In this document: positions 28,401 to 35,879 of the stretch, piece by piece | How the letters are laid out: each line of letters begins with the position of its first letter | Position numbering within the stretch: the first letter of the stretch is position 1 | Source: Chryseobacterium sp. G0186 | Lineage (GTDB): Bacteria > Bacteroidota > Bacteroidia > Flavobacteriales > Weeksellaceae | NCBI RefSeq assembly: GCF_003815675.1 | Contig: NZ_CP033918.1 | Location: forward strand, 2,356,001-2,420,000 | DNA length: 64,000 bases | Reading direction: 5' to 3' | Notes under the pieces: generated by a model | Told to the model about the DNA's origin: nothing | The model's database searches: none | Seen by the model: the letters and a program-made list of their open reading frames with translations, nothing else | Position numbers and translations under genes: made by a program

Positions 28401-29195
28401 TTATAATCTATCAATTGCTTTTAGAATTTCTTCTTTGTTATTAATCATTCCTTCCAGATGATCTCCTTTTGACTCTATAAAGAATTTAGTACCTGTAGCA
28501 TTATCGAAAACCAATTTTCCCTGCTCATAAGGCACTGTTTTATCATCCTTAGCCTGAACTACCAACAATGGAAGCTTTCCTAAAGATTTCACATCCTCTT
28601 TGGCCGCATAGGGAGAAACCATAGATTGTAGGATAAAGTCTCGGTACTGAGGGGCAAAATGAGCTGCAATATCTGTGAAAGAAGCCATTGGACAATCCAG
28701 AATCAATCCTGACAGCTTAGAGGCATTGTCTTTAGCAAGATGTGCTGAGACCTGAGTTCCCAGGGAAGCACCGTAGATATATACTTTAGTATTTTTTATA
28801 TCCGGTCTTTTCATCAGTTCATCAAAGAATTTTTGTCCGTCTTCTGCTACATTTCTGTGGGTAGGTTTTCCTGTAGACAATCCGTACCCTCTTAAATCAA
28901 TCATTACAACCTGATATCCCGCATCTACTAAAGGTTTTGTCATAAACTGATAGGTAGTGACATTTCCTGCAGCACCGTGGAAATAGAAGATTGTTTTCTT
29001 ATTGTCTTTTTCTTTCGGTTTTGCAATGAAAGCAGTAACTATATTTTCTTCCACCGGAAATTTAACGGAATCTGAAATTTTCATTTCAAAGGGCTTCATC
29101 GTTTTATTGGGCTGATAAAATCTATCATCAGACTGTGCTTTTGAAAATAGGGCAACAAAAAGGAATAGTAATGTAAAAATTGAGCTTGGTTTCAT
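28401..29195 (-). CDS. Exported alpha/beta hydrolase
   Basis: A signal peptide (MKPSSIFTLLFLFVALFSKAQ) supports the start at 29195 rather than the Met seven codons earlier. The alpha/beta-hydrolase core is clear: IFYFHGAAGNVTTYQF (oxyanion His-Gly), the nucleophile elbow IYGASLGTQVSAHLAK with Ser in GxSxG, the acid in LLVVQAKDDKTVPYEQG, and the catalytic His in IESKGDHLEGM. It resembles the BAAT/dienelactone-like group acting on esters or peptides. The substrate is unknown and it probably acts in the periplasm. Confidence 0.88.
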   Translation of the reverse strand: MKPSSIFTLLFLFVALFSKAQSDDRFYQPNKTMKPFEMKISDSVKFPVEENIVTAFIAKPKEKDNKKTIFYFHGAAGNVTTYQFMTKPLVDAGYQVVMIDLRGYGLSTGKPTHRNVAEDGQKFFDELMKRPDIKNTKVYIYGASLGTQVSAHLAKDNASKLSGLILDCPMASFTDIAAHFAPQYRDFILQSMVSPYAAKEDVKSLGKLPLLVVQAKDDKTVPYEQGKLVFDNATGTKFFIESKGDHLEGMINNKEEILKAIDRL

Positions 29196-29297
29196 AGTAT
29201 TTGTTTTATGAGCCAAAGATATTACAGTCCTTAATCATTTGAAAAAATAGATGACTGGATGGTAGTTTTTCTTACCTGAATGGTAAAATAGTCAGAT

Positions 29298-29594
29298 TTA
29301 AATTTCCTCCAGGGGATCCCAAAACAGTTTTTTAAAATTTTTAATTCTAAGATTATCCACAACAATACCCTCAGATTCCAGTTTAGACTGAAACTCTGGA
29401 ACAGATAATACTCCCGAACTTGAAATCACTCTATGGGCAGGAACATCTTCAGGGCAACCTCCCATAGCTTTTCCTACATGGCGGGAATGATTTGGATATC
29501 CCACAGCTTTTGCAATCGCTCCATAGGTAGAAACTCTTCCTTTGGGAATAAGCTTTGCCACTTCATACACCTGTTGTTTGAAAATTTCATTCAT
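29298..29594 (-). CDS. Alkyltransferase-like protein (ATL), MGMT superfamily
   Basis: The 98-residue protein is the DNA-binding domain of O6-alkylguanine-DNA alkyltransferases (KLIPKGRVSTYGAIAKAVGY, then SRHVGKAMGGCP). The active-site PCHR motif reads PAHRV here, so the acceptor Cys is replaced by Ala. Such ATL proteins cannot transfer the alkyl group; they bind O6-alkylguanine and hand it to nucleotide excision repair. The gene stands alone between the hydrolase and a small plus-strand gene. Confidence 0.92.
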   Translation of the reverse strand: MNEIFKQQVYEVAKLIPKGRVSTYGAIAKAVGYPNHSRHVGKAMGGCPEDVPAHRVISSSGVLSVPEFQSKLESEGIVVDNLRIKNFKKLFWDPLEEI

Positions 29595-29692
29595 AAAATT
29601 GCTTTTTATAGGGATAAAACCTGGAAACTATTTTTTTTGCATCATTTTTGAACTCTTACAAATTCAATGATGTTTCATTAAAAGATAAAGAT

Positions 29693-29839
29693 ATGAAAAA
29701 ATCATTTTTCCGATTACTGAATGTGATCAATAAAAAGGTTCTTCCGAAGCTGAGTAATAAGGATCCTAATCACCTGACAAAAGTTGAAAAAGGTATTCTG
29801 GCGTATCGCTATTTTGTTTTGGTTAATTCTCTGGATTAG
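29693..29839 (+). CDS. Small conserved basic protein (48 aa)
   Basis: I start it at the ATG at 29693 (MKKSFFRLLNVINKKVLPKL), which gives 48 residues. The frame extends 15 codons upstream, but that part looks like leader. Similar short proteins with a KxxPxxSKKDPxxLxxxEKxxLxYRYFVxxNSLD pattern are, as I remember, frequent in this genus. Function is unknown. Confidence 0.5.
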   Translation: MKKSFFRLLNVINKKVLPKLSNKDPNHLTKVEKGILAYRYFVLVNSLD

Positions 29840-29891
29840 TTTTTATTTTCCACATAGATTAGCACGGATCTAAGTCTTAGTTTGTTGGGAA

Positions 29892-29975
29892 TCGCCAAGG
29901 CGCAAAGAATCTTAAATAGGCAAGGTTGCTTTAAGGCGCAAGGATTTTATCTTCGATAAAATTGAATCCTGCAGA
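29892..29975. repeat. Dispersed intergenic repeat, copy C
   Basis: This stretch contains CCAAGGCGCAAAGAATCTTA and then AAGGCGCAAGGATTTTATCT (29933-29952), continuing into TCGATAAAATTGAATCC. It matches the core of copies A and B. The right end is not well defined here. Confidence 0.6.
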
Positions 29976-30063
29976 ATGATAACCATTTACTCTTTTCTTA
30001 CTGGAAATATTGAATTTTCCAGCCTTATTTTTAAATACATACCCTAAAATTTAACCCATAAAA

Positions 30064-30091
30064 AAGCGCTTCAAAATATATTGAAGCGCTG
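30064..30091 (-). terminator. Terminator after the deoxyhypusine-synthase-like gene
   Basis: AGCGCTTCAA and TTGAAGCGCT pair around AATATA. On the minus strand the hairpin is followed by T6. Confidence 0.8.
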
Positions 30092-30123
30092 TTATGTGAT
30101 CTCTTTTGAGAATTTTTTATTTC

Positions 30124-31098
30124 TTAAGCATTTTCAAGAATGTAAGAGAACATCAATGGTGCACAGATGGTTGCATCACTTTCAACGATAAACTTCGGTG
30201 TAGTGATATCCAATTTACCCCAAGTAATTTTCTCATTTGGAACTGCTCCGGAATAAGAACCGTAAGATGTTGTAGAATCAGAAATCTGACAGAAGTAAGA
30301 CCAGAAAGGAATGTCATGCATTTCCATATCCTGATACAACATTGGCACTACGCAGATAGGGAAATCTCCGGCGATACCTCCACCAATCTGGAAGAATCCA
30401 ACTCCTTTTCCAGCTGAGTTTTTAGTATACCAGTCAGCAAGGTAAGTCATATATTCAATACCTGACTTCATTGTAGTAGCTGTAAGCTCTCCTTTGATAC
30501 AGTAAGAAGCGAAGATGTTACCCATTGTAGAATCTTCCCATCCTGGTACTACGATTGGTAAGTTGGCTTCTGCAGCAGCAATCATCCAAGAGTTTTCTCT
30601 AGGAATTTCATAATACTGCTCCAATACCCCTGAAAGGATCATTTTGTACATGAATTCGTGAGGGAAATATCTTTCTCCTTTAGCTTCAGCATCTTTCCAG
30701 ATCTCTACGATATGTTTTTGTAATCTTCTGAAAGCTTCTTCTTCAGGAATACAAGTATCTGTAACTCTGTTCAAACCTCTTTCTAAAAGATCCCATTCAT
30801 CCTGAGCAGTCAAATCTCTGTAATGAGGAACTCTTTCATAGTGAGAGTGTGCTACAAGGTTCATTAAATCTTCTTCAAGATTGGCACCTGTACAAGAGAT
30901 AAAATCTACTTTTCCCTGACGGATCATTTCAGCAAGAATCTTTCCTAGTTCAGCAGTAGACATTGCTCCTGCCAAAGTAATCATCATTTTCCCACCATCT
31001 TTAAGATGTGCAACATATCCTTTAGAAGCATCCACCAATGCAGCTGCGTTGAAGTGCAGGTAATACTTTTCTATGAATTCAGTTATCGGTTTGCTCAT
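30124..31098 (-). CDS. Deoxyhypusine synthase family protein
   Basis: The 324-residue protein shares the fold and key segments of deoxyhypusine synthase: the NAD region (KMMITLAGAMSTAELGKILA, SCTGANLEEDL), VVPGWEDSTMGN, FFQIGGGIAGDFP and the catalytic-lysine segment KITWGKLD. In eukaryotes the enzyme modifies eIF5A with spermidine; bacteria lack that target and members here may make homospermidine or another polyamine. I use the ATG at 31098 (MSKPITEFIEKYYLHFNAAA). The upstream extension in frame is not family-like. The true substrate is not known. Confidence 0.9.
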   Translation of the reverse strand: MSKPITEFIEKYYLHFNAAALVDASKGYVAHLKDGGKMMITLAGAMSTAELGKILAEMIRQGKVDFISCTGANLEEDLMNLVAHSHYERVPHYRDLTAQDEWDLLERGLNRVTDTCIPEEEAFRRLQKHIVEIWKDAEAKGERYFPHEFMYKMILSGVLEQYYEIPRENSWMIAAAEANLPIVVPGWEDSTMGNIFASYCIKGELTATTMKSGIEYMTYLADWYTKNSAGKGVGFFQIGGGIAGDFPICVVPMLYQDMEMHDIPFWSYFCQISDSTTSYGSYSGAVPNEKITWGKLDITTPKFIVESDATICAPLMFSYILENA

Positions 31099-31290
31099 TT
31101 TTTTAATTTTTGCAAAGATAAAACTTAAAAACGGAATGCAGCCAACGCACCTGAAGAAAGTCTCATAGAGGGCTCTTTTTTTATCATTTGTTAAATTTGA
31201 AAGTAAAAATTGATAAGACTTAAATGATTTCTGGGTTGTTTCAAACTCTTTGTACACTTACGTTATTTCAACATTTACACCTAAAAAAAA

Positions 31291-31322
31291 CAGAAAGCGC
31301 AACCCAAAAATGAGCAACGCTT
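31291..31322 (-). terminator. Terminator after the GreA/GreB-like gene
   Basis: GAAAGCG and CGCTTTC pair across an 18-nt loop. Read on the minus strand, the hairpin is followed by a long T-run. Confidence 0.65.
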
Positions 31323-31359
31323 TCTTCGTATCAACCTATATATTATTTAGCAAAAAGTT

Positions 31360-31740
31360 TTAGCCCTCCCAGGCTTCTACATTTAGAATTTCAATTTTTC
31401 TATCTCCATCCCTGAAAGGCCAGTCTATTATATCTCCTACTTTATATCCAACTACTGCAAGGGCTATATCGGAAAGAATTGAGTGTTTATTTTTTTTCAG
31501 CTTTGCTTTGGTAGACGGCACAAAAATATACTCATGTTCAAAATCAAGTGTATGATCTTTCAAGGTTACTTTTCTTTCCACTGTTACCACATCTGTCGGC
31601 AGGTCTCTTCTCAGAACCTGCTTGGCCTTTCTAAGTTCCTCTGCTAATCTTTTCTCTTCTTTGATGCTTACTTTTTTTCTTCTCAGGGTATCTTTTATGG
31701 CATCATAAATCCCGGTAGTTACAATAATATGATTAGACAT
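31360..31740 (-). CDS. GreA/GreB-family transcription factor-like protein
   Basis: The protein has about 126 residues with the ATG at 31740 (MSNHIIVTTGIYDAIKDTLR). An N-terminal helical hairpin rich in Lys and Glu (KKVSIKEEKRLAEELRKAKQ) precedes a GreA/GreB C-terminal domain (EYIFVPSTKAKLKKNKHSIL, then ALAVVGYKVGDIIDWPF). The hairpin is shorter than in true GreA. Such proteins bind near the RNA polymerase secondary channel and modulate elongation or initiation. Confidence 0.82.
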   Translation of the reverse strand: MSNHIIVTTGIYDAIKDTLRRKKVSIKEEKRLAEELRKAKQVLRRDLPTDVVTVERKVTLKDHTLDFEHEYIFVPSTKAKLKKNKHSILSDIALAVVGYKVGDIIDWPFRDGDRKIEILNVEAWEG

Positions 31741-32089
31741 TTTTTCAATTTTAAGATTAAAATGCAGGTATTCCGATGATCCAATGCAAAAACCAGGTAT
31801 TGACACCTATTTCCATGGAAAACCGCAAAAAATAAATAAAAATCTGAATAATCCCCTGTCTTGGATCCTGACAGGGCTTAATTGATAAAGTCTTTGGAAC
31901 TTTTTAGAAAAGAATCTGTGTGTAGATAAAGTAAAGACAGCAACAATCCTCCCTGTCTGCGCTCTGCCGATAAAAAGATTGTTGATGCCATTATATAATT
32001 TTCTTTGATTCTTACAAAGATAGCACTTAAAAACGACATAGGGCCGCTGTACTGAAGCAAACTCTTATTTTTCTTGGAAAATGACAGGT
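31741..32089. other. Gene-poor stretch
   Basis: About 350 bp lie between the GreA/GreB-like gene and arfB. A 37-codon minus frame (MASTIFLSAERRQGG... at 31991) is present but I cannot support it as a gene. I see no strong hairpin or repeat. Confidence 0.5.
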
Positions 32090-32482
32090 CTAAAATTTAA
32101 AACGTCTGCTTTCTTTTTTATCTGAAAGTTTCTTCTTGGTATCCAAGCGTTTTTGCTTTTGTCCTCTTGATGGTTTTGTAGCTGTTCTTTTCTTGGGGAG
32201 AATTAAAGATTTATTGACAATCTCAGTAATTTTTTCAATAGCTTTATTTTTATTCATCAACTGGGTTCTGCTTTCTGAAACCGTTAGAAATAAAAACCCA
32301 TCTGCATTGATTCTGTTTTTTAGCTTATCTAAAATCAATGTTTTTTCATCATCATTAAAAAAATCAGATGCTGCAACTTTCCAAAGAACAGTAACAGCAG
32401 TCTCCACTTTATTGACATTCTGCCCTCCTGCCCCGCTGCTTCGGGAAGTTTTGAAGTTGAGTTCCTTTGAAAAGTCTTTCAT
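32090..32482 (-). CDS. arfB: Alternative ribosome-rescue factor / peptidyl-tRNA hydrolase ArfB
   Basis: This 130-residue class I release-factor-like protein without a stop-codon-recognition domain has the catalytic GGQ in SRSSGAGGQNVNKVET. It has the long basic C-terminal tail (TKPSRGQKQKRLDTKKKLSD) that enters the empty mRNA channel in ArfB (YaeJ). It releases ribosomes stalled on truncated messages. It is probably transcribed with menE, 25 bp upstream. Confidence 0.93.
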   Translation of the reverse strand: MKDFSKELNFKTSRSSGAGGQNVNKVETAVTVLWKVAASDFFNDDEKTLILDKLKNRINADGFLFLTVSESRTQLMNKNKAIEKITEIVNKSLILPKKRTATKPSRGQKQKRLDTKKKLSDKKESRRFKF

Positions 32483-32507
32483 TGTTTTAAATTTAAGAGT
32501 CTAGATA

Positions 32508-33539
32508 TTACTGCATATTTTGACTGACTATTTTATGCAGCTCTATTCTGTTTACCTTTCCGTTAGGGGTTCTCGGGATTTCATTAATGAAAATAATTTC
32601 TTTTGGTTTATGAAAGTTTTTCTCAAATGATATTGCTGATATCTTACTTCTCATCTCCTCAGATTCATTTCCCTCTATGATTAATACCAGCCTTTGCCCT
32701 AATCTTTCATCTGACAGTCCCATGAATATGGCTTCATTGGGTATTTCTTTTTTAACCAAAGCTTCCAGTTCTTCAGGAAAAATTTTTGCGCCCCCGGAAT
32801 TGATTACATTGTCTATTCTTCCAAGGAATCTAAACTTTTTATCGTCTTTAATTTCAACTAAATCATTAGTTTTCAACACTTCTGCATTTACATTGGGAGC
32901 AAAAATGGTAAGACAATCTCTTTCATCCAGGGAAATGGAAACGTTCTCAAAAACGGTGAAATAATCTTCCTGTTCAGGCATCAATTGTTTCAACCCAATA
33001 TGAGAAAGCGTCTCAGACATTCCGTAAGTTTCAAAGATACGGTTTGAGCGATTCAAATTCATCTGTAGAATTTTATTTTTCAGGCTTTCTGAAACGGCCG
33101 CTCCGCCGATGATCAGGTTTTTAATCAGATGAAGTTTATCCAATGAGTTTTCTACCTGAAGGGGAGTCATTGCACAAAATTCTATTTCTTCCTCTACATT
33201 TTCCACAGGATGTAAAGAGGGTTCTGCCACCATTAACCTCAGCTTTCTTTCTACAGAGCGCACTACCATCATTTTCCCTGAAATATATTCTACAGGAAGA
33301 CATAACAAGGCAGTATCCCCTTCTTTTAATCCTAAAAAATTACAGGTCATCACTGCAGAATTGATCATCTTCTGTTTTTCAATTTCAAAAATCTTTGGAA
33401 CCCCTGTAGATCCTGAAGTTTGAACTTTTACCATTTTTCCATCAGAAAACCATTCTTGTATAAAGTTTTCAACTTTTTTTTCAAATTCGGTAGTAAAGGA
33501 TAATTGATTAATATTGAGATTATTGAAGTCTATCAGCAT
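32508..33539 (-). CDS. menE: AMP-binding acyl-CoA ligase, probably o-succinylbenzoate--CoA ligase
   Basis: This adenylate-forming enzyme of 343 residues is shorter than most of the family, as is typical of flavobacterial MenE in menaquinone synthesis. The P-loop is VQTSGSTGVPKIFEI, the A5 motif is FETYGMSETLSHIG, the A7 motif is FLGRIDNVINSGGAKIFPEE, and the catalytic Lys is in PRTPNGKVNRIEL. I use the ATG at 33539 (MLIDFNNLNINQLS). No other men genes are adjacent, so the assignment to menaquinone rests on length and similarity. Confidence 0.8.
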   Translation of the reverse strand: MLIDFNNLNINQLSFTTEFEKKVENFIQEWFSDGKMVKVQTSGSTGVPKIFEIEKQKMINSAVMTCNFLGLKEGDTALLCLPVEYISGKMMVVRSVERKLRLMVAEPSLHPVENVEEEIEFCAMTPLQVENSLDKLHLIKNLIIGGAAVSESLKNKILQMNLNRSNRIFETYGMSETLSHIGLKQLMPEQEDYFTVFENVSISLDERDCLTIFAPNVNAEVLKTNDLVEIKDDKKFRFLGRIDNVINSGGAKIFPEELEALVKKEIPNEAIFMGLSDERLGQRLVLIIEGNESEEMRSKISAISFEKNFHKPKEIIFINEIPRTPNGKVNRIELHKIVSQNMQ

Positions 33540-33591
33540 GTTTTCTGTAAATATAAAGTACCGTAAATTTAAAAAAAAAATCAAAAAGTAC

Positions 33592-33621
33592 TTGTATGTA
33601 AAGAAAAAAGCTGTAAATTTG
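33592..33621 (+). promoter_or_regulatory. Promoter of tRNA-Gln
   Basis: TTG at 33592-33594, a 19-nt spacer and TAAATTTG at 33614-33621 match the Bacteroidota sigma-A consensus very well. The mature tRNA starts 18 bp further on. Confidence 0.75.
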
Positions 33622-33623
33622 CA

Positions 33624-35243
33624 TCACCAAAATAAAACAGACCTATAGTGTAACGGTAGCACTCCGGTTTTTGGTACCGTCAGTCGGGGTTCGAATCCCT
33701 GTGGGTCTACATAGCAGGAGAAATGATTATTATTATCATTCCTCCTGTTTTTATTTTGTGATAATCCATTGTTAATCTGAAAAACATAGTGAGCTACAGC
33801 ATTAATTCTCGTGGTTCGATAATGATTTTTATCAAATTCAAGCTTTTCAGGAAAAATCGAACCAATAATTTGTCGCTTGACCGCAATATCCCCTTCTGTA
33901 TAGACTTTCCAGATATTTGTAAGCGTTCCTAATGCTTTTTCCAGTAGCTTTGGTATATCTACGTTATTTTCTATTGGCTTGTCATTTAATTGGGTTTCCA
34001 GTTTTTCAACATGGTCTTTATATTCTTTTTTTATTTCAAGATATTCTTCATCAGTAATTACTTCAGAAAGCAATTTATTTCTTGCCAGAGAAATCCTTGA
34101 ATTCAACCTATCTATCTCATCGGATATCTTTTTTCTTTCATCCTGTGGCGCTTTTATAAACTTCTGATAGTTATCCAGAAATACTTTTTCTATAAGCTTT
34201 TTTGCAGGCTCAGTCATTTCCAATTGCTTTAATCCTTCTTCAAAAACTGAATTGATCAATTCTGCTCTAAGGCGGAATCCACAAGTTGCATTGCAATGAT
34301 AATAGTAGTATCTTTTATTTCTCCCTTTTGAAGCGCTTGCAGTAATATTTTTTCCACATTTAGGACATATCAAAAAACCCCGTAATGGAAAATGCTCACC
34401 GGAAAGAATTTTAGTATTAGGTCGCTGAAGTCTCCTTTTACCATCTAGTATTTCTTGCACTCTGTTAAATAGATCTTCACTAATTAAAGCTTCATGCTGA
34501 CCATTTACAAAATGCGCTTCTTCATCTTTGTGTTTTTCTAAAAATACTTTCCCATAGTATATAGGATTTCTTATTGCCACATGAAAAGATGTTCTGCTCA
34601 CCTTTTTAATTGTTAATTCATTGACCCTTTTTCTGATTTGGTTAGAGGCCAATACCCCTTTTGCAATCTCATTAAAAGCCCAGTTCATTGCTGATGCTTC
34701 AGGTTCTTGCAGTACAATATACTTTTCACCATTTTCCCTACTTTTATTAACATAGCCAAATGGTGCCTTTCCCATAACCCTTCCTTCTTTTTTTGCCCTA
34801 CGCATTCCATAAAAAACGTTAAGCGCCCTTCTATCATTTTCGACTTCAGGCGCTGCCAAATAAATTGCAAGCATCATTTTATTTTCAGGAATAGAAAGGT
34901 CTAAAGGCTGGTCAACAGCCTGTGGTTCTATTCCCAATTTTGCAAGTGTACCTATCATTTGATATGCATCCCCAGCATTACGGCTGAAACGGTCCCATTT
35001 AGTAAATAGAATAAGGTTTGTCTTACAACTTTTCTTTTTAAGTGTAGTTAAAAGTCTCATCCAGCCGGGGCGGTTAAATGATTTTGCGGAATGGTCTTCG
35101 TAGATTATTTGTCCAACAGAGATATTGTTAGATGAACAATATTTTTTTAACCGATCCTCCTGATCTCTTTGTGAATATCCTTTGTCTGCCTGTTCATCAG
35201 TAGAAACACGGATGTATAAATCTGCTACCTTCATAATTTTCAT
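33624..35243 (-). CDS. Large serine site-specific recombinase (integrase)
   Basis: The N-terminal resolvase domain (ADLYIRVSTDEQADKGYSQR with the catalytic Ser, then FTKWDRFSRNAGDAYQMIG) is followed by a recombinase domain (KKEGRVMGKAPFGYVNKSRE) and a zinc ribbon (CPKCGKNITA ... YYYHCNATCGFR). A coiled coil (SDEIDRLNSRISLARNKLLS) comes next. The last 40 or so residues (CYVDPQGFEPRLTVPKTG...) are read antisense through the tRNA-Gln gene and its terminator, so they are probably host-derived tail. The enzyme should integrate and excise the island. The native C-terminus is probably near NNGLSQNKN. Confidence 0.92.
   Translation of the reverse strand: MKIMKVADLYIRVSTDEQADKGYSQRDQEDRLKKYCSSNNISVGQIIYEDHSAKSFNRPGWMRLLTTLKKKSCKTNLILFTKWDRFSRNAGDAYQMIGTLAKLGIEPQAVDQPLDLSIPENKMMLAIYLAAPEVENDRRALNVFYGMRRAKKEGRVMGKAPFGYVNKSRENGEKYIVLQEPEASAMNWAFNEIAKGVLASNQIRKRVNELTIKKVSRTSFHVAIRNPIYYGKVFLEKHKDEEAHFVNGQHEALISEDLFNRVQEILDGKRRLQRPNTKILSGEHFPLRGFLICPKCGKNITASASKGRNKRYYYYHCNATCGFRLRAELINSVFEEGLKQLEMTEPAKKLIEKVFLDNYQKFIKAPQDERKKISDEIDRLNSRISLARNKLLSEVITDEEYLEIKKEYKDHVEKLETQLNDKPIENNVDIPKLLEKALGTLTNIWKVYTEGDIAVKRQIIGSIFPEKLEFDKNHYRTTRINAVAHYVFQINNGLSQNKNRRNDNNNHFSCYVDPQGFEPRLTVPKTGVLPLHYRSVLFW
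33639..33709 (+). tRNA. tRNA-Gln (anticodon TTG)
   Basis: The 71-nt cloverleaf has an acceptor stem AGACCTA/TGGGTCT with one G-T pair, a D arm with GTGTAACGGTAGC, an anticodon arm CCGGT-TTTTGGT-ACCGT with anticodon TTG and one mismatch at its base, and a T arm with GGGGTTCGAATCCC. It is followed by A at the discriminator position. CCA is not encoded. The island starts beside it. Confidence 0.95.
33714..33757 (+). terminator. Terminator of tRNA-Gln
   Basis: CAGGAG-AAATGAT pairs with ATCATT-CCTCCTG and is followed by TTTTTATTTT. It lies inside the antisense recombinase frame. Confidence 0.8.
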
Positions 35244-35279
35244 GTTTAGTAAATATTAGAGGATAGCTTTAGAAATACA

Positions 35280-35441
35280 TTATTCAGAACCGAAGTACTG
35301 TCTAATAACAGCCGAGGTAAGAGTGTACAGAAACTCCATGATCAATTCTGTCTCCTCCTCAGTTATTTCCACGCCTTCGTTTTGAAAGAATTCTATCACC
35401 TCCTCAATAGGTATTTTTTTTATTTTCTTATCCTCCAGCAC
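35280..35441 (-). CDS. Short protein typical of Bacteroidota mobile elements
   Basis: I translated this frame by hand. With a GTG start at 35441 it gives 53 residues, containing KIKKIPIEEVIEFFQNEGVE and TELIMEFLYTLTSAVIRQYF and ending GSE. This resembles small acidic proteins (EEAxxILEFLY pattern) found next to XRE-type regulators in mobile elements. A stop codon sits shortly upstream, so it may be 5' truncated. The function is unknown. It lies between the recombinase and the XRE relic. Confidence 0.5.
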   Translation of the reverse strand: MLEDKKIKKIPIEEVIEFFQNEGVEITEEETELIMEFLYTLTSAVIRQYFGSE

Positions 35442-35449
35442 TCCGTATA

Positions 35450-35772
35450 AATTTCAAATAAAATTATTAGCGAAATTGAATAATAATTTTATTCGGCTTT
35501 GAAGGAATATCTATGTCTTTTAATGGCTTTATTTAAAAACTAGTATTTTCCATCCACAAAAGAATCGAAGGTTCCACCTTAAAAACATTTAAATTGGATT
35601 ATTATCCATCTACAGCCATGAAGAAATTTTAATTAATCTCTTCCTTTATTCAGAGAAAGTAAATTTCTCCTGATTACATTTATCATCTAATCAATGGCTA
35701 ACCCTCTTGCTTTATTCCTAACATTTCTCTAAAGCGTTTTTATGTTTCTTCTCTGATGTATTTTCTTTCCAT
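35450..35772 (-). pseudogene. Decayed XRE-type regulator of a mobile element
   Basis: Frames on the minus strand together spell a recognisable start (ATG at 35772): KIHQRRNIKTL, then after a shift REMLGIKQEGLAID, followed by shorter fragments. This resembles the XRE-type proteins with MLGIKQE that accompany the small protein just downstream. Several frameshifts and stops interrupt it. It should be non-functional. Confidence 0.55.
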
Positions 35773-35879
35773 ATCATACATACAAAAAAAGAGCCCACGC
35801 CGTTGTATATACAGTAAGTATTTAGTGAGTGTTTTTAAGACCTCACCCTGCGGGTGTACAAGCACCCTCTTATTTTTTT
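35773..35879 (-). ncRNA. Candidate guide RNA gene downstream of the Cas12f-like gene
   Basis: This 107-bp gap starts at the stop codon of the Cas12f-like gene. On the minus strand it can fold as GGGTG-CTTGTA-CACCC, then GTGAG...CTCAC, then the palindrome TGTATATACA, followed by AC. After that comes a GC-rich 11-mer (GGCGTGGGCTC) and T7. In TnpB- and Cas12f-type loci the guide RNA often lies just 3' of the protein gene on the same strand with the guide at its 3' end; here the guide would begin near GGCGTGGG. On the plus strand the same hairpin plus T-run looks like an ordinary terminator, so the call is uncertain. Confidence 0.35.

Noticed and set aside
31878..32060. 60-codon minus frame upstream of the GreA/GreB-like gene
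   Set aside because: No family resemblance that I can defend and no coupling to a neighbour.
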